Notes under the pieces: generated by a model
Told to the model about the DNA's origin: nothing
The model's input: only the letters and a program-made list of their open reading frames with translations
The model's database searches: none
Made by a program: the position numbers and the translations under genes
Shown: piece after piece, positions 58,598 to 64,000 of the stretch
How positions within the stretch are numbered: the stretch's first letter is position 1
Layout of the letters: every line of letters begins with the position of its first letter
Assembly: GCF_039831995.1 (NCBI RefSeq)
Contig: NZ_JBDOIO010000003.1
Location: 2,728,001 to 2,792,000 of the forward strand
Direction: 5' to 3'
From: Paenibacillus pabuli
Lineage (GTDB): Bacteria; Bacillota; Bacilli; Paenibacillales; Paenibacillaceae
DNA length: 64,000 nt

Positions 58598-60154
58598 CTA
58601 TACGTGTACCGATTTGTCGCTTTCCGCGGACTCTGCCTTGAGTCCCGCAGCATTACATGCCGCCACATAAGCAAGACCTGCAGCCATAACAATATCATTG
58701 TGCGTAGCTGTCCCTCTGAATTCTCGTCCTGCACGTTCCACCGCAACAGCCGCCTCGGCTGTCGCCTCTTCTCCTCCGCTCAGCGCATGGATTTCCATGT
58801 CCACGAAGGTGATATCATCCGAGATGCTTTGACCAATCGCACGAATGGCCGCTTCTACCGGTCCGCTGCCAACTGCAGAATACGTCTGTTCACCCGTACC
58901 TGTCCGGATCCGAACAGCTGCCATCCGATCCGTCATGCTGCCTGCCGTTACCTGCAGTTCAACCAGCTCATAATCCTGCGCAGGGATGTTCATCGTCTGG
59001 CTGACCATTTGCAGCAACTGATCGTCACTGACCACTTTTTGCTTGTCGGCCGTTTCCTTGAATACTTCGTACAACTGTTCCATTTGCTGCTCATCCGGTT
59101 CGAAGCCGTATTTGCGAACACGGTCTTTCAGAGCATGACGACCGGAATGCTTACCCAGAATAATCATGCTGCGCGGGATACCCAGTGCTTCAGGATCCAT
59201 GATTTCATAAGTGTTCCGATTCTTCAGCAGTCCATCCTGATGAATTCCCGATTCATGCTGAAACGCATTGCGTCCAACAACCGGCTTGTTATAGGCAATC
59301 GGGAAGTGCATGGCCCGGCTGATCTGGCGAGAAGTCTCGTATAGCTGATTCAGTTTGATATTGGTTGTGGCACCGATGGCATCCCCGCGTGTCTCCAGTG
59401 CCATGATCAGCTCCTCCAATGCACAGTTTCCTGTACGCTCGCCGATTCCGTTGATTGTTACTTCGATCTGGGAAGCCCCATTCGCGATCGCAGCCAAACT
59501 GTTGGCCACCGCAAGTCCCAGATCATTATGACAGTGAGCACTATACCTTACTTGATCGCCGCCTCTTGCACCCTCGCGGACACGACGGAACATCTCTCCG
59601 TATTCATGCGGCAGCGCGTAACCGACGGTATCCGGCAGATTGATGATGCTGGCCCCGGCTTCAATAGCCACCTCAATCATCTCGATCAGGTTATCCATCT
59701 TCGTCCGGGCTGCATCCATCGCAGTGAATTCCACAATATCGGTAAACTGGCGTGCATAGGACACCATCTCCCGTGCAGTAGCGACAACCTCGCTGCGCGG
59801 ACGACGTAATTGGTGCTCAATATGGATATCCGACGATGAGATGAACAGGTGAATCCGGCGGCGAGCAGCATCAGCGGTTGCTTTTACTGCGGCGTCAATG
59901 TCTCCTTTGACCGCACGGGCAAATCCGCAGATTTCCACGTTTTGCAGTTGTCTGGATATCGCCTGAACCGCCGCGAACTCACCTGGGCTGGAGATCGGGA
60001 ATCCAGGCTCAATGACGTCAATACCAAGCGCAGCCAGTTGGTGAGCCAGTTCAATTTTTTGTTCCGGCTGCAGACTGGCTCCCGGAGCCTGTTCTCCATC
60101 ACGCAGCGTAGTATCAAAAATCTCAATCTTCCGTTTATTTATTTCCGTTGTCAT
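58598..60154 (-). CDS. leuA: 2-isopropylmalate synthase
   Basis: A 518-residue alpha-isopropylmalate synthase, the first committed step of leucine synthesis (acetyl-CoA plus 2-ketoisovalerate). Signature 1 is IFDTTLRDGEQAPGASL, and the metal-binding part is YSAHCHNDLGLAVANSLAAIANGASQIEVTINGIGERTGNCALEELIMAL. The C-terminal ~120 residues are the LeuA allosteric domain that binds leucine (VAVSQTMNIPAQDYELVELQVTAGS-like region). The ATG at 60154 follows GGAGG by nine bases; the codon three earlier sits too near. It stands alone, with no leuB, leuC or leuD, and is controlled by two T-boxes. Confidence 0.95.
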   Translation of the reverse strand: MTTEINKRKIEIFDTTLRDGEQAPGASLQPEQKIELAHQLAALGIDVIEPGFPISSPGEFAAVQAISRQLQNVEICGFARAVKGDIDAAVKATADAARRRIHLFISSSDIHIEHQLRRPRSEVVATAREMVSYARQFTDIVEFTAMDAARTKMDNLIEMIEVAIEAGASIINLPDTVGYALPHEYGEMFRRVREGARGGDQVRYSAHCHNDLGLAVANSLAAIANGASQIEVTINGIGERTGNCALEELIMALETRGDAIGATTNIKLNQLYETSRQISRAMHFPIAYNKPVVGRNAFQHESGIHQDGLLKNRNTYEIMDPEALGIPRSMIILGKHSGRHALKDRVRKYGFEPDEQQMEQLYEVFKETADKQKVVSDDQLLQMVSQTMNIPAQDYELVELQVTAGSMTDRMAAVRIRTGTGEQTYSAVGSGPVEAAIRAIGQSISDDITFVDMEIHALSGGEEATAEAAVAVERAGREFRGTATHNDIVMAAGLAYVAACNAAGLKAESAESDKSVHV

Positions 60155-60317
60155 TATACTCATCCTCCATCAATTTCAATGTATGTGTATTCCGTGATAA
60201 ACATTATCTATGCTGTTTTTTTCTTGCCTGGGTGCACGTCGACTTGCACTCCTGGATTCAATACCTACTCATATTCCAAATCGATGCTCTACCCTACCCT
60301 TTTGCTGCCGGCAGCAA

Positions 60318-60650
60318 AACAAATAACCCGCCATCTCATCTAAGAGACGGCGGGTTATATCCCCTCCGCGGTACCACTCTCGCTTGACGATCCCGGCTTG
60401 CGCCGTCATCATCCACCTCGTCGTCTCCAGGCTCACCACCGCTACGCTGTTCATGGCGCTGCTTAGTGGAGCATTCTGGAGAAACACCCGATAACGGGGG
60501 TCAACCGTTGCTGTGTACACAGGACTTCTTGTTTCCACAGCTCCGTTCCCGGGCGAGATTCAAACGATTCCACCCACTGCGTCGCACCACCCCGCAGCTC
60601 TCTGAGCGCTTCATCGTTTTACTGCTCCCGTTCATTACATTTATCGTATG
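60318..60650 (-). promoter_or_regulatory. T-box leader, gene-proximal copy (leucine)
   Basis: On the minus strand the elements occur in order: stem I with AGAGAGCTGCGGGGTGGTG-type conserved loop (near 60595), the specifier region GAATCTCGCC with CTC as the probable Leu codon (near 60555), the T-box core AGAGTGGTACCGCG (60366-60380) and a terminator stem (AACCCGCC...GGCGGGTT, 60320-60358) with a short T-rich tail. Uncharged tRNA-Leu would base-pair with the T-box and permit read-through into leuA. Confidence 0.88.
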
Positions 60651-60661
60651 TACCTTTTTTT

Positions 60662-61050
60662 CAATCAAAAAAGCCTGCCATCTCTCGCAATATTGCAAGA
60701 GACGACAGGCTGTAACCATCGCGGTACCACTCTTGTTGACTTTCCATTCTCCTAAGACAGCTTCCGTAATGCGTCCACACGGATCTGTTTCCTCAAGGAT
60801 GAAAAATCCCCTTAGTTATTGCCGAGCTCTGACCTAACATTCAGGTCATCCACACGACAACGGCCCAATCACGGAGGCAACCCGTAACGATGTACTTTCT
60901 CACGACCTGTTCGGTCTTCGGACCTCCTGGGGAGTTTCCGCGTTCCATCGTTCCGCTTCCAGGCGAGTTTCAGGTTTCCTTCGACTGCGTTGCACCACCC
61001 CACAGCTCTCTATGACCCGGATTTACCTTACTATTCCTGTTCATTGCGTT
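60662..61050 (-). promoter_or_regulatory. T-box leader, gene-distal copy (leucine)
   Basis: A second, upstream T-box on the same strand: stem I with AGAGAGCTGTGGGGTGGTG (near 61010), the specifier region GAAACTCGCC with CTC (near 60965), the T-box core AGAGTGGTACCGC (60721-60733), and a terminator stem GCCTGTCGTCTCTTGC / GCGAGAGATGGCAGGC with TTTTTT (60664-60710). Since both copies read CTC, the two act in series on the same amino acid signal. Confidence 0.88.
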
Positions 61051-61091
61051 TTTCAGTTCAGGACTTCAATATCCTGTTTAAATTTGTAACT

Positions 61092-61120
61092 AATATACAT
61101 TCTTCACATGCTGCTGTCAA
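61092..61120 (-). promoter_or_regulatory. sigma-A promoter of the leuA T-box leader
   Basis: On the minus strand a perfect TTGACA (61115-61120), a 17-base spacer and TATATT (61092-61097). It starts 21 bases after the tsaD stop codon, so leuA is a separate unit from the tsa operon. Confidence 0.8.
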
Positions 61121-61141
61121 CTCTTAAATTCAAACGTCTGA

Positions 61142-62197
61142 CTAAACAGATTGAACAGACCACGCCTCCAAGGATAACCCTGGATCTGCCTTGGCATCAA
61201 ATTCCGAGATTTCACCCCGCTGCCATTTCAGATAAGCGGCAGCTCCGATCATCGCTGCATTATCCGTGCAGTACTCCATCGGAGGAATCAGCAATTCGAG
61301 CCCTTCCTTGGCACAACGCTCCTGCAATGCCGAGCGTAAACCGCGGTTAGCCGCAACGCCTCCGCACAGAAGCAGCTGGCGTGATCCGTATTCGCGAACG
61401 GCCCGTACGGCTTTCTCCACCAACACTTCCACAACAGCTTCCTGGAAGCCGCGTGCAACAGCAGATGGTTCCAGCGTTTCTCCACGCATTTTGGCCTGAT
61501 TGAGCGCATTCAGTACAGCAGATTTCAATCCACTGAGACTAAAATCGTAAGAACCGGCTTCCAGCCATACCCGAGGTAACGGCACAACCTGCTCTGCTTC
61601 AGATGCCATCCGGTCCACATGAGGCCCCCCCGGATACGGGCACCCCAGGGCACGTGCTACCTTGTCATATGCTTCGCCTACGGCATCATCCCGCGTACGG
61701 CCAATCAGTTTGAACTTACCCTCGGATTCCATATGCACAAGCTCCGTGTGTCCGCCAGACACAACCAGAGCCATCGCAGGATATTGCAATTCATGTGTAA
61801 GCCGGTTGGCATAGATATGGCCAGCAATATGATGCGTGCCAATCAGCGGTTTGCCCAGAGCCATGGCAAGCGTTTTGGCCGCAACGATACCCACCAGCAA
61901 TGCACCCACCAGTCCGGGTCCCTGCGTCACGGCGATCGCGCTCAGGTCTCTTGGACGGATACCGGATTGTTCAATCGCCTGCTCCATCATCAAGGTGATC
62001 ACCTCAACATGCTTACGCGAAGCGACCTCTGGCACAACTCCGCCAAACGCCTTATGTGTCTCAATCTGGCTCGAGATCAGGTTGGACAGCACTTCTTGTC
62101 CATCCTTGACCACAGCAACCGATGTTTCATCACAGCTTGTCTCCACCGCCAAAATATAGGATGGAGCCGATTGTTGTTGTTCACTCAGTTCGTTCAT
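61142..62197 (-). CDS. tsaD: tRNA N6-adenosine threonylcarbamoyltransferase TsaD (Gcp/YdiE)
   Basis: A 351-residue TsaD/Kae1. ASKHA motifs: ILAVETSCDETSVAVV at the N-terminus, VTQGPGLVGALLVGI, GTHHIAGHIYANRL (metal histidines), ALVVSGGHTELV, GRTRDDAVGEAYDKVARALGCPYPGG and LLCGGVAANRGLR. With TsaB and TsaE it transfers threonylcarbamoyl from TC-AMP to A37 of ANN-decoding tRNAs (t6A). The ATG at 62197 overlaps the stop of rimI as ATGA, so translation is coupled. Last gene of tsaE-tsaB-rimI-tsaD; the gene order is the B. subtilis ydiB-ydiC-ydiD-ydiE order. Confidence 0.97.
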   Translation of the reverse strand: MNELSEQQQSAPSYILAVETSCDETSVAVVKDGQEVLSNLISSQIETHKAFGGVVPEVASRKHVEVITLMMEQAIEQSGIRPRDLSAIAVTQGPGLVGALLVGIVAAKTLAMALGKPLIGTHHIAGHIYANRLTHELQYPAMALVVSGGHTELVHMESEGKFKLIGRTRDDAVGEAYDKVARALGCPYPGGPHVDRMASEAEQVVPLPRVWLEAGSYDFSLSGLKSAVLNALNQAKMRGETLEPSAVARGFQEAVVEVLVEKAVRAVREYGSRQLLLCGGVAANRGLRSALQERCAKEGLELLIPPMEYCTDNAAMIGAAAYLKWQRGEISEFDAKADPGLSLEAWSVQSV

Positions 62198-62715
62198 GAA
62201 TCCGTTACGCTTCCTTCCTCTTCGCCGCTCCGGCCTGCAGGCGGCAAATTCGCCCACATAATCATCGCATCCTCCTGATTGTCGGAGTAATACCCTTTGC
62301 GAAGACCTGCCGATTCAAACCCTTTTTTCTCATACAAACGCTGGGCAACCAGGTTCGATACCCTCACTTCCAGCGTCATTCGCTCCATGCCAAGATATGC
62401 CGCTGTTCTCATAAGCTCATCCAGCAGCTTTTCGCCAAGCTTGCGACCCCGGTAGGCCTCTCTTACCGCGATGTTTGTAATATGAGCCTCATCCATAATG
62501 GTCCACATCCCGGCATACCCAATAGCCTTGCCTTCCAGTTCCATGACCATATATTTGGCAAAATGATTATTCGTTAATTCGTTTCGAAATGCTTCTTCCG
62601 TCCAGGGCATCGTAAATGCCTCATGTTCAATAACCATGACATCCGGAATATCATTCAATGTCATAAGTCTGAACTGAAGTGCTGCATCCTGTCCGTAACC
62701 TTCCATATCGTCCAT
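62194..62715 (-). CDS. rimI: ribosomal protein S18-alanine N-acetyltransferase RimI
   Basis: A 173-residue GNAT acetyltransferase of the RimI type. LRLMTLNDIPDVMVIEHEAFTMPW-like start, then the acetyl-CoA loop VREAYRGRKLGEKLLDELMRTAAYLGMERMTLEVRVSNLVAQRLYEKKGF with the Q/RxxGxG/A variant. RimI acetylates the N-terminal alanine of ribosomal protein S18. The ATG follows GGAAGGGTGGC. It stands 18 bases after tsaB and overlaps tsaD by 4 bases, as in the Bacillus ydiD position. Confidence 0.93.
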   Translation of the reverse strand: MDDMEGYGQDAALQFRLMTLNDIPDVMVIEHEAFTMPWTEEAFRNELTNNHFAKYMVMELEGKAIGYAGMWTIMDEAHITNIAVREAYRGRKLGEKLLDELMRTAAYLGMERMTLEVRVSNLVAQRLYEKKGFESAGLRKGYYSDNQEDAMIMWANLPPAGRSGEEEGSVTDS

Positions 62716-62733
62716 CCGCTCGCCACCCTTCCA

Positions 62734-63588
62734 TCAGCCTTTGCGCAGTAGATTGGCTTCCGCCTCGGCAAGCTGGGTGTAGTTCGGCACCAGCGCGTGC
62801 ACATCGTCGCGCTGCCCTGCAAGCAGCGCTTCGGCGCCAAGGCGCCCGATCCAGCGGCCCTCCAGCTCATAGGGAACGAGCTGGAGCGCCGTTCCTTCAG
62901 GGCAGCGGAACTCAGCCGCTGCTGCCGCGTGTGGGCCCGTCTCGCCGACGATCCAGACGGCTGCGGGCCGCTCTTCCGGCGCCGCCTCTGCCACGCGGGC
63001 GGCGAGGGCTTCCAGCCATCCGTCCATCAGGCGGATGGCGTCTGGCGCAAGCCGCCGGGGCGCATCGCTCCCGGCGGAGGCAAACAGCGCGGTGTAAGCC
63101 TGACCGCGCCGTGCATCCACGAGCGGAACGATCCAGTGGACAGGGGCAGCACCTGTGCCGCCCTGGTCCGCGGATGGCGTTCCGCCAGCCCCACCTGCGG
63201 TAGGTTCATCTGCCGCAGCTTCAGCCTTGGCCGCGAGGCCGCGGTGCCAGCCGCCCCAGGCCATCGCCTGCAGGCTGGACACCCCGGCAACGGGGATGTC
63301 CCATGCCCAGGCGAGTGTCTTCGCCGCCGTTACCGCAATGCGGATACCTGTGTATGAGCCTGGGCCGATCCCTACGGCAATGCCGTCCAGCTGGCCAGGC
63401 GCCGTGCCGCTGGCTGCCAGCAGCTGCTCCATTACAGGCACCACGTGCACGGAGTGGTTCCGTTCGGCACGTTCATTACGCTCCTCCAGCAAGGCGTGAT
63501 CTTCCATCACCGAGGCTGCCATCACCGCGGTGGACGTATCCAACGCCAAAAACCGCTGACGCGGCTTATTTTGCAAATCTTCCATCAT
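62734..63588 (-). CDS. tsaB: tRNA threonylcarbamoyladenosine biosynthesis protein TsaB
   Basis: A 284-residue TsaB (YeaZ/YdiC), the dimeric scaffold of TsaD. The N-terminal ASKHA part is clear: FLALDTSTAVMAASVM, RNHSVHVVPVMEQLLAASG, GIAVGIGPGSYTGIRIAVTAAKTLAWA. The central stretch (~125-230: AAKAEAAADEPTAGGAGG, PRRLAPDAIRLMDGWLEALAARVAEAAPEERPAAV) is an Ala/Gly/Pro/Arg-rich region, and the gene is far more GC-rich between ~62800 and 63470 than its neighbours. ATGATGG overlaps the tsaE stop codon, so translation is coupled; the start could be either of the two adjacent ATGs (63588 or 63585). The reading frame is intact. Confidence 0.93.
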   Translation of the reverse strand: MMEDLQNKPRQRFLALDTSTAVMAASVMEDHALLEERNERAERNHSVHVVPVMEQLLAASGTAPGQLDGIAVGIGPGSYTGIRIAVTAAKTLAWAWDIPVAGVSSLQAMAWGGWHRGLAAKAEAAADEPTAGGAGGTPSADQGGTGAAPVHWIVPLVDARRGQAYTALFASAGSDAPRRLAPDAIRLMDGWLEALAARVAEAAPEERPAAVWIVGETGPHAAAAAEFRCPEGTALQLVPYELEGRWIGRLGAEALLAGQRDDVHALVPNYTQLAEAEANLLRKG

Positions 63589-64000
63589 CCATTGACTCCA
63601 TTCTGTCTGAACTGCCGGCACATGGCGGCATAAGTCTCACCGTATCCATCCAGCGTAATCATGCGATCCTCCGGACCGGTTGTTTCGATCTGTACATGCA
63701 AATGGTCTTCGGGCAACAGCTCGGGAATGATACTGGACCATTCCACCAGACTGACTCCCGCTCCATAGAAGTATTCATCCAGTCCAAGCTCGTCCGCTTC
63801 TTCCAGTGAAATACGATACACATCCATGTGATATAAAGGCAAACGCCCTTCATATTCCTTGATTAACGTAAACGTGGGACTGTTCACCACTTCACGTATA
63901 CCCAAATGCCAGGCAAACTTCTGTGAAAATGCCGTTTTGCCCGCGCCCAAATCACCGTCAAGTGCAATCACCATTCCGGCAATTGCCTGTTCAGCAAGTG
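63585..64000 (-). CDS. tsaE: tRNA threonylcarbamoyladenosine biosynthesis ATPase TsaE, partial
   Basis: The C-terminal 137 codons of TsaE (YjeE/YdiB), cut by the right edge. The frame is open to the edge and reads LAEQAIAGMVIALDGDLGAGKTAF, so the Walker A GDLGAGKT is inside and the ATG at 63974 is internal, not the start. Other motifs: VVNSPTFTLIKEYEGRLPLYHMDVYR and GVSLVEWS. TsaE hydrolyses ATP to reset the TsaB-TsaD complex in t6A synthesis. First gene of the coupled tsaE-tsaB-rimI-tsaD set in this view. Confidence 0.95.
   Translation of the reverse strand, partial: LAEQAIAGMVIALDGDLGAGKTAFSQKFAWHLGIREVVNSPTFTLIKEYEGRLPLYHMDVYRISLEEADELGLDEYFYGAGVSLVEWSSIIPELLPEDHLHVQIETTGPEDRMITLDGYGETYAAMCRQFRQNGVNG

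Noticed and set aside
60000..60700. Plus-strand open frames over leuA and the T-boxes
   Set aside because: They are shadows of leuA or run through structured leader RNA, with no ribosome sites.

Overview
The window reads as a chromosomal segment of a Gram-positive, spore-forming Firmicute, most likely Paenibacillus. Support comes from strong AGGAGG-type Shine-Dalgarno sites, SLH-anchored surface proteins, a GbsR-controlled OpuA glycine betaine importer, LicT antitermination, a CIRCE-controlled groESL, T-box control of leuA, and the Bacillales gene orders lipoprotein-alr-ndoAI-ndoA and tsaE-tsaB-rimI-tsaD near moaC, tat and groESL. The genus is inferred from gene content, not from a marker gene. 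No rRNA, tRNA, CRISPR array, transposase or prophage gene was seen.

Layout. 0-4.1 kb (minus): start of an alpha-galactosidase with its promoter and a possible CcpA site, then the type II toxin-antitoxin pair ndoA/ndoAI, alanine racemase and a LolA/RseB-like lipoprotein. 4.4-11.5 kb: two penicillin-binding-protein-like serine hydrolases (one SLH-anchored) flank a divergent SgrR-type regulator and MFS exporter. 11.6-14.5 kb (minus): an HSP90-family ATPase translationally coupled to a helical-repeat protein. 15-22 kb: an ABC-2 type exporter, an RpiR regulator, a Gfo/Idh/MocA oxidoreductase, a DUF5050-like secreted protein and a Btr-like AraC/substrate-binding regulator with a near-perfect Fur box. 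22-27 kb: a GbsR-type repressor and the OpuA importer, whose permease carries two tandem, circularly permuted binding domains. 27-35 kb (minus): a small Imm17-like protein, a giant SLH-anchored nuclease/5'-nucleotidase and a copper-amine-oxidase-stalk protein. 35-38.6 kb: a sugar ABC importer. 39-41 kb: a KimA-type potassium transporter. 41-46.2 kb: bglH-licT-bglP, where each gene has its own LicT antiterminator/terminator leader. 46-50 kb: a lone rhaD, a GNAT enzyme, a 95-residue protein, a DinB-family protein and an AraC regulator.

50.4-64 kb is housekeeping: groESL, tatAC, mogA, moaC, 5-formyl-THF cyclo-ligase, an ABC-F protein, leuA behind two tandem leucine T-boxes, and the tsaD-rimI-tsaB-tsaE operon for t6A tRNA modification, cut by the right edge.

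The most notable non-coding signals are a seven-member DnaA-box cluster at about 58.2-58.5 kb, a duplicated terminator-ended element at 47.3 and 50.2 kb that may encode sibling small RNAs with a C-rich seed, the triple LicT leader set, and the tandem leuA T-boxes.
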